A stretch of 38,367 nt of DNA from Bacteroidales bacterium (lineage in GTDB: Bacteria > Bacteroidota > Bacteroidia > Bacteroidales > PUMT01), in contig SLCF01000101.1 of NCBI GenBank assembly GCA_007125955.1, forward strand, positions 1 through 38,367, in the 5' to 3' direction. Both the position numbers and the translations under genes were made by a program. Position 1 is the first letter of the stretch; each line of letters begins with the position of its first letter. This document shows, one piece after another, positions 16,839-24,960 of this stretch. The notes beneath the pieces are model-generated. The model ran no database searches. It was not told where the DNA came from and was given only the letters and a program-made list of their open reading frames with translations.

Positions 16839-17714
16839 ATGGATTATTTCAGGCAGTTCTTCAGTATTGCCCGGTTATTGAAAACACTGGTAATATTTCT
16901 CCCTTTGGCAGGATTCATCTCATGCTCATCCCCCCACCAGGAAAAAGAGGTGGGTTTACAACTCTGGTCGGTAAGGGAAGCTATGAATGAGGACCCGCAG
17001 GGCACACTGGCCCAGATTGGTGAAATGGGCTACAGTTTTATAGAAACAGCCGGTTACAGCAACGGGCTCTTCTACGGCATGGAACCCGGAGAGTTTAAAG
17101 AGCTGGCCGGCTCTCACGGCCTGGATTTCCTGAGCTCGCATGTAACAAAATTTTCAGGTGAAAATGAAACCCCGGAAGAACTTGAATTATGGTGGGAGGA
17201 GTGTATTGATGCACACAAACGGGCAGGTGTTGAGTACATTGTCATGGCCTCCCTTCCCGGCAGCGCTTACAATGACCTGGAGGTTCTGGACTGGTATATA
17301 GGTTATTTAAACGAGACAGGTGAAAAGTGCAGGGCTGAAGGCATTAGTTTCGGTTTCCACAATCATGCACAGGAATTCAATACCATTAATGGTTATGTGA
17401 TATACGACCGTATGCTTGAGAAGACAAATCCGGAGTTTGTTTTCTTTCAACCCGATATTTACTGGTTTGAACAGGGCGGTGCAGACCCGCTTGAATATTT
17501 TGAAAAATACCCCGGCAGATTCGAGGTTTGGCATGCAAAAGACTATGCTGAGCTTGGGGAGAGCGGGAAAATTGATTTCGAAAGGATTTTTAACCAGGAT
17601 ACAAAATCGGGAAGGAAACATGTGATTGTTGAGGTAGAACAGTACAACCATGACCCGCTTACCAGTGTCAGAATAAGCCTTGAATACCTGTTAAATGCAG
17701 AATTTTTTGACTGA
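16839..17714 (+). CDS. Exported sugar phosphate isomerase/epimerase-like TIM-barrel lipoprotein
   Basis: The 291-aa protein belongs to the xylose-isomerase-like/AP-endonuclease-2 superfamily. After a signal peptide with a probable lipobox (GFISC, Cys29), the barrel shows VGLQLWSVREAM, FIETAGYSNG, SFGFHNHAQEF, FVFFQPDIYWFEQGG, EVWHAKDY and VIVEVEQYN. These provide the Glu/Asp/His/Glu metal ligands typical of the fold. The start is ATG 16839; an in-frame TTG 120 nt upstream was rejected because it would bury the signal peptide. Exported members next to Gfo/Idh and DUF1080 genes have been linked to cleavage or epimerisation of 3-keto sugars. Use of that activity here is inferred from context. 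It is the first gene of the cassette, 102 bp before doxX. Confidence 0.82.
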   Translation: MDYFRQFFSIARLLKTLVIFLPLAGFISCSSPHQEKEVGLQLWSVREAMNEDPQGTLAQIGEMGYSFIETAGYSNGLFYGMEPGEFKELAGSHGLDFLSSHVTKFSGENETPEELELWWEECIDAHKRAGVEYIVMASLPGSAYNDLEVLDWYIGYLNETGEKCRAEGISFGFHNHAQEFNTINGYVIYDRMLEKTNPEFVFFQPDIYWFEQGGADPLEYFEKYPGRFEVWHAKDYAELGESGKIDFERIFNQDTKSGRKHVIVEVEQYNHDPLTSVRISLEYLLNAEFFD

Positions 17715-17816
17715 GACGGCACCGTTAACAAGAGGAAAGACGGATTATTTATTTCAGAACGGTATTAGAATCATAACCATAGTTTCTATTAACCCATACA
17801 ACAACAATCACCTTTC

Positions 17817-18314
17817 ATGAAGAATCAAACTGAATATTCCCGCATGCAGTTGATTTTGCTGGTTGGATTGCGGGTTGCGATCGGATGGCATTTCATGTAT
17901 GAAGGCATGGCAAAAATTTTTCAGCCAAACTGGACATCCTACGGATACCTGATGGACTCAAAAGGATGGTTTTCGGAAATATTCCGGGATATGGCCTCCA
18001 GCCCGGGACTGCTCAACGCGGCAGACTTCCTGAATATCTGGGGAGCCACCCTCATCGGTTTTGCAATGATTACCGGATTTCTGTCAAGGTATGCAAAAAT
18101 CGCCGCAATGATAATGCTGCTGTTCTACTACCTTGCACAACCGCCACTGATGACGGCCGAGTACATTTTCCCGGGTGAAGGAAGCTACCTTTGGGTAAAC
18201 AAGAACCTCATTGAACTTCTGGCAATTGCAGTGCTTTTTGTTTTTCCTACAGGGCACATAGTTGGAATAGACCGTTTAATCAACAAATCGAGAAAAAATA
18301 ATGAAAGAGAATAA
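17817..18314 (+). CDS. DoxX/DoxD-like four-helix membrane protein
   Basis: The 165-aa protein has four predicted membrane spans: about 12-30, 70-90, 93-112 and 128-148. The N-terminal LVGLRVAIGWHFMYEGMAKIF is the DoxX/TQO-small-subunit signature, in which R/W/H/E residues lie in or near the first helix. DoxX-family proteins are associated with quinone-linked or thiol/sulfur redox systems; DoxD is the small subunit of thiosulfate:quinone oxidoreductase. The last 14 nt overlap the start of the first oxidoreductase gene, so the two are translationally coupled. This points to a working partnership, possibly electron transfer from the exported oxidoreductases to quinone. That role is inference. 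Confidence 0.85.
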   Translation: MKNQTEYSRMQLILLVGLRVAIGWHFMYEGMAKIFQPNWTSYGYLMDSKGWFSEIFRDMASSPGLLNAADFLNIWGATLIGFAMITGFLSRYAKIAAMIMLLFYYLAQPPLMTAEYIFPGEGSYLWVNKNLIELLAIAVLFVFPTGHIVGIDRLINKSRKNNERE

Positions 18315-19902
18315 TAAAGAGAAGAAGAACCGGTCAGGTGAACAGAAGAGCGGGGGCAGGATCGGACGCAGGGATGTTCTGAAAAGCATTGCCACTCTTC
18401 CTTTTGCAGGTGCCCTGCTATACGGTGCCTTCCGTAAAAAACAACTGGAACATTACAAACACAGTAAACTGCTTAAGGCCCTCAAACTGGACACCCCCGC
18501 CGATGCACCCGCTTACATCCCCGGACGAAGCAGCGGGGGAAAGAGGTTGAGGATAGGTGTTATCGGCACCGGAGGCAGGGGGCTTTACCTTATGCGCTCA
18601 ATGGGATTTATTCGACCCGCCGTAATAGACGAATGGACTGAAGCTGCACTGGAAAACAGACAGGATAACCGCCTGGATATATATATGCAACAGGATGACC
18701 TCAATATCACCATAAATGGAATATGTGATGTTTTCACCGTTCACAGGGATAACGCCCTGGAAGCATCCGCCAACCTCCACCGTAGTGGCACAAACGGGAA
18801 AAAATCGGCCCCGGCAAAAGTTTACAGGCACTACAGGGATCTGATCAACTCAGATGAAATTGATGCAGTAATCATAGCCACCCCCGATCACTGGCATGCA
18901 CAGATGATAATAGATGCAGCAAACGCGGGGAAGCATATTTACGCAGAAAAACCTCTCAGTCTGACGGTTAAAGAGACCTTTGAAATAGAAAAAGCGGTCA
19001 GGGAAAACAATGTTGTTTTCCAGCTGGGGCACCAGAACAGGCAGATCGAAAGTCATCACAAAGCCATTGAAGTGATCAGAAAGAATATAATCGGGAAAGT
19101 TACCCTTGTGGAAACATTTACCAACCGGAATTCACCCGGAGGTGCATGGGTATATGACATACACCCCGATGCAAATCCTTCAACAATCGACTGGATGCAA
19201 TTTCTGGGGCCTGCTCCTTATCATCCTTTCAGCGCTGAAAGATTTTTCCGCTGGCGTTGCTGGTGGGATTACAGCACAGGACTGACAGGAGACCTTTTTA
19301 CGCATGAGTACGATGTGGTGAATCAGGTGATGAATGTCGGAATTCCCCATTCGGCAGCAGCATCCGGAGGGATCTACTTTTTCAGGGACGGCCGTACCGT
19401 ACCTGATGTGCTGCATGTAAGTTATGAGTTTCCCGGGCTTGGGATGAACCTCCTTTACAGCGCAACACTGGCCAGCGGACAACACAGGAAAAAGACTTTC
19501 TTCGGGCATGACGGAACTATGGAGCTGGATAACAACCTTGTGGTTTATGCCGACAGTGAATCCACAAAATATTCAAATGCAATAAAAGACGGTGTTATTC
19601 CGACGGAAAAACCGATGATAACACATATACCCGGAAGGGATATTGATGCCATAACCTCAGCAACAGAGCAGTATTTTGCACAAAGGGGGTTGCTGTATAC
19701 CTTCCGTGGGGGACAAAGGGTCGATACGGCACATCTGCATATTAATGAGTGGCTCGACGGAATCCGGCACGGAAGCCCTGTTAGCTGCGGAATAAAAGAA
19801 TCGGTTGAAGAAGCCATTACAGCGCATATGGGAACCGTTTCTTACCGCGAAGGGAAAAAAGTTTTCTGGGATGAAGATAAAAAGCAGATCGTTACATCAT
19901 AG
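18301..19902 (+). CDS. Tat-exported Gfo/Idh/MocA oxidoreductase, long form
   Basis: At 533 aa it is longer than the usual 340-450 aa. A twin-arginine signal (GRRDVLKSIATLPFAG, Arg23-Arg24) is followed by a spacer and the Rossmann motif IGVIGTGGRG (85-94). The conserved AEKPLSLT supplies the Lys of the EKP motif, and GHQNRQ and the NAD-binding ATPDHWHA are present. Relative to the neighbouring paralogue, about 40 extra residues lie between the first and second Rossmann strands (about 100-138, acidic and polar). Tat export of a folded, cofactor-loaded oxidoreductase parallels glucose-fructose oxidoreductase. Likely substrates are glycosides oxidised at C3; the actual sugar is not predictable. 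ATG 18301 lies within the doxX 3' end. Confidence 0.87.
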   Translation: MKENNKEKKNRSGEQKSGGRIGRRDVLKSIATLPFAGALLYGAFRKKQLEHYKHSKLLKALKLDTPADAPAYIPGRSSGGKRLRIGVIGTGGRGLYLMRSMGFIRPAVIDEWTEAALENRQDNRLDIYMQQDDLNITINGICDVFTVHRDNALEASANLHRSGTNGKKSAPAKVYRHYRDLINSDEIDAVIIATPDHWHAQMIIDAANAGKHIYAEKPLSLTVKETFEIEKAVRENNVVFQLGHQNRQIESHHKAIEVIRKNIIGKVTLVETFTNRNSPGGAWVYDIHPDANPSTIDWMQFLGPAPYHPFSAERFFRWRCWWDYSTGLTGDLFTHEYDVVNQVMNVGIPHSAAASGGIYFFRDGRTVPDVLHVSYEFPGLGMNLLYSATLASGQHRKKTFFGHDGTMELDNNLVVYADSESTKYSNAIKDGVIPTEKPMITHIPGRDIDAITSATEQYFAQRGLLYTFRGGQRVDTAHLHINEWLDGIRHGSPVSCGIKESVEEAITAHMGTVSYREGKKVFWDEDKKQIVTS

Positions 19903-19937
19903 TGAATCAAACCCAACTACTAACTAAAACAGTTATT

Positions 19938-21416
19938 ATGGAGGATCAAATGACACGACGAAAGTTTATCGGAAACACAGCATTTGCTGCCGCCGGTTTT
20001 ACCATACTTCCGGGTACTGTTGTCAGCGGACTGGGCTATAAAGCTCCCAGCGATAAACTGAATATTGCAGGAGTCGGCATTGGAGGAAAAGGCTTTGGCC
20101 TTATGAGGGCAATGGAAACGGAAAACATTGTTGCCTTATGTGATGTTGACTGGCGTTACAGCAAAAGGTGCTTTGATTATTTCCCCGGGGCCAAAAAGTT
20201 CCGGGACTGGCGAAAAATGTATGATGAAATAATCAATGACATCGATGCGGTTGTGGTGGCTACTTCAGATCATACCCATGCTGCCGTGGCTGCCCATGCA
20301 ATGACCCAGGGGAAACATGTTTATGTTGAAAAGCCCCTTACACACACTGTTTATGAATCCCGGCTGCTTACCAGGCTTGCAGATAAGTATAAGCCGGCCA
20401 CCCAAATGGGCAACCAGGGTGCATCAGGTGAAGGCGTCCAAAAAATCTGCGAATGGATATGGAACGGTGAAATTGGAGAAGTTACAAAAGTGGAAGCATT
20501 CACCGACAGGCCGATATGGCCCCAGGGACTTGCACGCCCGGCTGAAATACAGAAGGTGCCTGAAACACTTAGCTGGGATCTGTTTGTCGGACCGGCGCCA
20601 ATGAGGCCTTATAATGAAATATACACACCGTGGAACTTCAGGGGATGGTGGGATTTTGGCACGGGAGCCCTTGGGGATATGGCATGCCATATACTCCACC
20701 CGGTATTTAAAGGCCTGATGCTTGGATATCCCACAAAAGTGCAGGGAAGTTCTACATTATTGCTTCAGGATTCGGCTCCTCAGGCTGAAAAGGTGAGGAT
20801 CATTTTCCCTGCAAGGCATAACAACCCGCAATCAAAAGTAGCTTTCCCTGAAGTTGAGGTTACATGGTATGATGGCGGTCTGAGGCCCGATATGCCTGAC
20901 GGATGGCCGGCCGGCAGGGATATGAACGTAAGCGGCGGCGGCGTTATATTCCACGGCACAAAAGATAAGCTTATATGCGGTTGTTACGGTTTGGATCCGT
21001 GGCTGCTTTCCGGAAGGAAACCAAATGTCCCGAAAAAATTAAAAAGAGTTGAAATCTCTCATGAAATGGACTGGGTAAGAGCCTGCAAGGAAAATTACCA
21101 AAACAGGCAGGAGACGTTGTCGCCTTTCAGTGAAGCAGGACCTTTCAACGAAATGGTGGTGATGGGAGTGCTTGCAGTCAGATTGCAGGAGCTGCATAAA
21201 GAGCTTGAATGGGACGGTGAGAAGATGGAATTTACCAATATAAACGATGATGAAACACTGCGCATTGTTATTGAAGACGGGTTTGAGATTACCGATGGCC
21301 ACCCCACTTTCGATAAGACAATGACAGACCCGATAAATGCAAAAGCATTTGCACAGGAACTTATAAAACACAACTACAGGGATGGGTGGGATTTGCCCAA
21401 CATGCCCTCCTTATAA
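19938..21416 (+). CDS. Tat-exported Gfo/Idh/MocA oxidoreductase, second copy
   Basis: The 492-aa protein (from ATG 19938) begins with a clear Tat signal, MTRRKFIGNTAFAAAGF. The Rossmann region follows: LNIAGVGIGGKGFGLM, then ENIVALCDVDWR, VVVATSDHTHA and the catalytic YVEKPLTHTVYE. The second half has the Gfo/Idh beta-sheet domain with FRGWWDFGTGALGDMACH, a His-containing motif typical of exported Bacteroidota members. An in-frame GTG at 19902 overlaps the previous stop, but it would put 12 residues before the signal; a further ATG at 19950 is also possible. The sequence differs clearly from the first oxidoreductase, so the pair may act in opposite directions (oxidation and re-reduction) or on different sugars. 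The gap to the previous gene is 35 nt. Confidence 0.87.
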   Translation: MEDQMTRRKFIGNTAFAAAGFTILPGTVVSGLGYKAPSDKLNIAGVGIGGKGFGLMRAMETENIVALCDVDWRYSKRCFDYFPGAKKFRDWRKMYDEIINDIDAVVVATSDHTHAAVAAHAMTQGKHVYVEKPLTHTVYESRLLTRLADKYKPATQMGNQGASGEGVQKICEWIWNGEIGEVTKVEAFTDRPIWPQGLARPAEIQKVPETLSWDLFVGPAPMRPYNEIYTPWNFRGWWDFGTGALGDMACHILHPVFKGLMLGYPTKVQGSSTLLLQDSAPQAEKVRIIFPARHNNPQSKVAFPEVEVTWYDGGLRPDMPDGWPAGRDMNVSGGGVIFHGTKDKLICGCYGLDPWLLSGRKPNVPKKLKRVEISHEMDWVRACKENYQNRQETLSPFSEAGPFNEMVVMGVLAVRLQELHKELEWDGEKMEFTNINDDETLRIVIEDGFEITDGHPTFDKTMTDPINAKAFAQELIKHNYRDGWDLPNMPSL

Positions 21417-21439
21417 AGAACTATTTTTTTAAACTAAAA

Positions 21440-22222
21440 ATGCGTGAAATGAAAAAAGTCAGATTTATTTATTCGGTAGCGATTCTTACTTTTTTTGCAG
21501 GAGTAACCCTTGGCTCTTGCGGTCCTGCACAGGAAGCTGAAGATGAAGAAGAAGAACCGATCAACACACTCACCGAGCAGGAAAAAGAGGAAGGATTTTT
21601 CCTTATGTTCGACGGCGAAACGTTTGACGGATGGCGTGGATACAACCGGGATGAATTCCCCGAAAGTGGTTGGATTATTGAAGACGGAGTTATGCAGGTA
21701 GTCGGTGAAGGCACAGGCGAAGCAGGCGGCGAAGGAGGTGACATCATTTACGATCAAAAATTTCTCGATTTCCACCTGAAGCTGGAATGGAAAGTCTCCC
21801 CCGGAGGTAACAGCGGTATATTTTACCTTGGCCAGGAGATCGAAGGGGAGCCCATATGGAAATCGGCGCCGGAGATGCAGATTTTGTGCAATGAGCAACA
21901 TATCGATGCCCAACTGGGAGTCGACGGTAACAGAAAAGCAGGCTCACTTTACGATCTTATCCCCGCAGATCCTCAGAATGCAAAGCCCACAGAAGAATGG
22001 AACCTGGCTGAAATAATTGTTTACAGGGGTACAGTTGTACATAAACAAAATGGTGAGGTAATACTGGAATACCATCTGGGAACACCCGACTGGGAAAAGA
22101 TGGTTGCTGAAAGCAAATTCGCCGACTTCCCCTGGTTTGGAAAATATGAGCCCGGTTACATTGCATTGCAGGACCATGGTGATGATGTCTGGTTCAGAAA
22201 CATCAGGATCAAGGAGTTTTAA
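21440..22222 (+). CDS. DUF1080 lipoprotein (3-keto-disaccharide hydrolase-type)
   Basis: The 260-aa protein has a signal peptide with lipobox LGSC (Cys27) and then a short acidic linker rich in Glu. The DUF1080 concanavalin-like domain follows: FFLMFDGETFDGWRGY, GWIIEDGVMQVV, GGDIIYDQKFLDFHLKLEWKV, GGNSGIFYLG, PEMQILCNEQH, AGSLYDLIPA, WNLAEIIVYRG and YIALQDHGDDVWFRNIRIKE. All consensus blocks of the family are present. Members hydrolyse or open 3-keto-glycosides made by Gfo/Idh dehydrogenases. ATG 21440 was preferred; ATG 21449 is an equal alternative. It ends the plus-strand cassette, so the complete set is exported and largely membrane-anchored. Confidence 0.88.
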   Translation: MREMKKVRFIYSVAILTFFAGVTLGSCGPAQEAEDEEEEPINTLTEQEKEEGFFLMFDGETFDGWRGYNRDEFPESGWIIEDGVMQVVGEGTGEAGGEGGDIIYDQKFLDFHLKLEWKVSPGGNSGIFYLGQEIEGEPIWKSAPEMQILCNEQHIDAQLGVDGNRKAGSLYDLIPADPQNAKPTEEWNLAEIIVYRGTVVHKQNGEVILEYHLGTPDWEKMVAESKFADFPWFGKYEPGYIALQDHGDDVWFRNIRIKEF

Positions 22223-22373
22223 ATAACATAACCGCATTAACCGGACAGGAGATGGTGACAATAACCTCTTCAATTCCGGGAATAATTGGTTAGAAGAAAC
22301 GGGATTAATTCCCGAAACACCTATAGTGGACTTTCACCACCAGGTTGAACAATCATCCACGACACACATACAG

Positions 22374-22402
22374 TGAGGCTGCCCCAAAACGAGGCAGCCT
22401 CA
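22374..22402. terminator. Terminator hairpin between convergent sugar genes
   Basis: Perfect 10-bp arms TGAGGCTGCC (22374-22383) and GGCAGCCTCA (22393-22402) with a 9-nt loop are followed on the plus strand by TCTGTTT. It lies about 150 bp after the DUF1080 stop and about 120 bp beyond the MFS stop on the other strand. The stem is strong and the U tract modest, so it could serve both directions. Confidence 0.65.
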
Positions 22403-22520
22403 TCTGTTTACCGAAGCACAGCAGGATTGCAGCTCTTTCTCTTCTTTAAGAGCAGTCTGCTGATAAGTATATTTTTTTGACTTCCTGCTGCTTCTGCTGT
22501 TCTTTATATTCTTATTCCTG

Positions 22521-23948
22521 TCACTCCTGCTCTTTTGAAATCTCTTCAAGGGTACGTCCCTTTGTTTCGGTAACAAAGAGGCGAACAATAATAAATGCCA
22601 CTATTCCGAATGAAGCATAAATACCGTAGGAAACACCCAGCCCGATTCCTGCCAGCAGTATTGGGAATGTAATGGTTATAAGGAAGTTGGAACCCCACTG
22701 CACCAGTCCGGCAACTGCCAGGGCAGCCCCCCTGAACTTGTTCGAAAACATTTCTCCCAGCATAACCCACATAATTGGACCCCATGTAAATGCGAAGAAC
22801 GCAATATATCCATTGGCAGCCAATAGTGCAAAAATGCCGCTTCTGCCTCCCATTTGTATTCCTTCTGCTGCATCTCTTGCACCTGTAGCAAAAATCACGG
22901 CAAGTATGCCAAGCATAACGGCCTGTCCCAGCCCCCCAATCATAAGCAGCGGCTTGCGGCCGATTTTATCAACAAGGTATATGGCCAGGAATGTGAATGC
23001 CACATTAACGCTTCCGCTTATAACATTGGTAAGAAGAGCATCCGCCTCGGTAAAGCCGGCTGCCTGCCAGAGGACTGATCCGTAATAAAATACGACATTT
23101 ATCCCGGTGAACTGCTGCAATGCAGCCAGTGCAATCCCGACCCATACAATGGGATGTATTTTGCCGGTTTTGGCATTTATAATATCAGAAAGTCTGGGCT
23201 TACGCTCACGAAAAACGGTTGTTTTAATTTCTTCAACCTGTTTTTTTGCAAGTTTTAAATTGGTAAGTCCGGCCAGCACCTTCACTGCTTTTTCCGGTTT
23301 GCCGTCAGCCACAAGATAACGGGGAGACTCCGGGATAAATAAAAGAAAGATAAAAAACAGTGAAGCTGGAATTATCTCCACCCAGAACATCCATTGCCAG
23401 GTGTCAAACCCCCACCACAACTCCATGGAAGCACCGCCTGATAAACCTGCAAGGTTATAATTACTGAAAAATGCCATAAAAAGCCCCAGCACAATAGCAA
23501 GCTGCTGCAACGAAATGAGTCTTCCCCGTATATTGGGGGGGGAGATCTCACCTATATAAGCAGGCGACAGGATACTGGCAGCCCCTACAGCCAGGCCGCC
23601 CAAAACACGAAATATTACAAACTCAAAAGAGCTGGATGATATTCCCGAACCCCAGGCACTCAAAATAAAAGCAAGGGCGGCTGTTATAAGGACATACTTG
23701 CGCCCGAACCTGTCAGCCAGTGTGCCGGCAAAAAAAGCTCCTGCCGCACAACCCAGCAGCATTGAGGCTACATTGAAACCTGTTCCGACAGCATCGGAAT
23801 CAAATGCTTCCCTGAGAGCATCAACAGTGCCGTTGATAACACCGCTGTCAAAACCAAAAAGAAAGCCCCCAAGGGCAGCTACAACAGACAGGAAAATAAC
23901 ACGCGGCAGGTTGCTCTTACCTTCAAATTCGCCGGATAGATTGTTCAT
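22521..23948 (-). CDS. MFS sugar porter (XylE/GLUT-like)
   Basis: The 475-aa protein has twelve membrane spans and all sugar-porter signatures: GGFLFGFDSGVINGT in TM1, LADRFGRKYVL after TM2, GEISPPNIRGRL after TM4, PESPRYLV at the central loop, QQFTGINVVFYYG in TM7, VDKIGRKPLL after TM8 and the C-terminal VTETKGRTLEEI. It is a proton-coupled or facilitative inner-membrane transporter for a monosaccharide. The QQFTGIN block fits hexose/pentose binding, but the exact sugar is not given. It converges on the exported oxidoreductase cassette and could import sugars released in the periplasm. It lies 65 bp downstream of the endonuclease/phosphatase-family gene on the same strand. Confidence 0.92.
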   Translation of the reverse strand: MNNLSGEFEGKSNLPRVIFLSVVAALGGFLFGFDSGVINGTVDALREAFDSDAVGTGFNVASMLLGCAAGAFFAGTLADRFGRKYVLITAALAFILSAWGSGISSSSFEFVIFRVLGGLAVGAASILSPAYIGEISPPNIRGRLISLQQLAIVLGLFMAFFSNYNLAGLSGGASMELWWGFDTWQWMFWVEIIPASLFFIFLLFIPESPRYLVADGKPEKAVKVLAGLTNLKLAKKQVEEIKTTVFRERKPRLSDIINAKTGKIHPIVWVGIALAALQQFTGINVVFYYGSVLWQAAGFTEADALLTNVISGSVNVAFTFLAIYLVDKIGRKPLLMIGGLGQAVMLGILAVIFATGARDAAEGIQMGGRSGIFALLAANGYIAFFAFTWGPIMWVMLGEMFSNKFRGAALAVAGLVQWGSNFLITITFPILLAGIGLGVSYGIYASFGIVAFIIVRLFVTETKGRTLEEISKEQE

Positions 23949-24013
23949 AAATTTTTCTGTTAGTTATAATTGTCTATTTCTTTGAAAAGCCTGTTTTTGT
24001 AAAAAAATTTCAT

Positions 24014-24877
24014 CTATTTCATTTTCACTTGCGCTCTCACAGGCCAGTGATCGGAAATAAAAACTTCGCCATCAGTAATTTTGTCAACGCTGTACTTTTC
24101 AACCCTGAAATGCTCACTAACAAAAATGAAATCTATAACACGGGGTTCAATATCCCTGCCAAAAGCGTTGAAAGTCGATGCCTCACCTTCAAAAGTATCA
24201 TCGGCAATCATTTCAGCATTTTGAAGGTTATTTTCATCTTTAAAACGTTCCAGCATATCATAATATAACTCAGACTCCCTGGCAATGTTAAAATCTCCTG
24301 TTAAAAGTACTCTCTGATTTCCGGCAATCTCCTTAATCTTCCCTGAAAGAATTTCCATGCTTTTTCTGCGTGCCTGATCGCTTACATGACTGAAGTGGGT
24401 ATTAAAAACAAACAACTCCCTTCCGCTGTCGGTATGCTTAAGTTTTGCCCATGCAACCACCCTTGGTAATACAGCTCCCCATCCAATGCTTCCGGGAGTA
24501 TAAGGGGTTTCTGAAAGCCAGAACTGGCCATTATCTAAAAGCTCAAATTTATGAGTGCTGTAAAAAACAGGGGAAAATTCACCGCCTCTTTTCCCGTCTT
24601 CACGCCCCGTCCCCACATAGGCATAACCGGGCATTATATTCAAAAGATCCTCATTCTGATGGTATAGGTTTTCCTGCATACCGACAATATCAGGTGATGC
24701 CTCTTTCATATAAGCCTCTATAATGCTTATGCGGTTTGGCCAGGCATTGATGCCGTCAGCGGGGTTATCATAACGCACATTGAAAGTCATTACCCTGAGC
24801 TCATGATATTTTTCGCCGGAAGTGCAAAATATTAGAAATAATAAGACCAATGGTGAAAAGCGAAAAACGGTCTGCAT
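24014..24877 (-). CDS. Exported endonuclease/exonuclease/phosphatase-family protein
   Basis: The 287-aa protein has a signal peptide whose hydrophobic core ends in FCTSGEK, with a possible lipobox cysteine. The DNase I-like fold follows: MTFNVRYDNPADG with the metal Asn, DIVGMQEN with the catalytic Glu, LFVFNTHFSHVSDQARRKS, VLLTGDFNIA with Asp/Asn, and ISDHWPVRAQV with the terminal Asp-His pair. All active-site blocks are present, so it should be active. In exported Bacteroidota members the substrate may be a phosphoester other than DNA. It lies upstream of the MFS transporter and may share its transcript. Confidence 0.85.
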   Translation of the reverse strand: MQTVFRFSPLVLLFLIFCTSGEKYHELRVMTFNVRYDNPADGINAWPNRISIIEAYMKEASPDIVGMQENLYHQNEDLLNIMPGYAYVGTGREDGKRGGEFSPVFYSTHKFELLDNGQFWLSETPYTPGSIGWGAVLPRVVAWAKLKHTDSGRELFVFNTHFSHVSDQARRKSMEILSGKIKEIAGNQRVLLTGDFNIARESELYYDMLERFKDENNLQNAEMIADDTFEGEASTFNAFGRDIEPRVIDFIFVSEHFRVEKYSVDKITDGEVFISDHWPVRAQVKMK

Positions 24878-24960
24878 ATTAATTGAATTTTTATGTCACC
24901 AGCTTAATTATCTGCCGGTAAATTAAATAAAAGATTTCAATAATGCAAGATTTGCTTAAA

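Noticed and set aside
22300-22314. CGGGA/TCCCG hairpin between the DUF1080 and MFS genes
   Set aside because: Only five base pairs with no U tract; the 10-bp stem at 22374-22402 is the better candidate.
22400-22588. Small minus-strand reading frame rich in Ser/Lys/Arg after the MFS gene
   Set aside because: It overlaps the MFS 3' end, has biased low-complexity composition, and starts inside the MFS coding region; probably an out-of-frame read.
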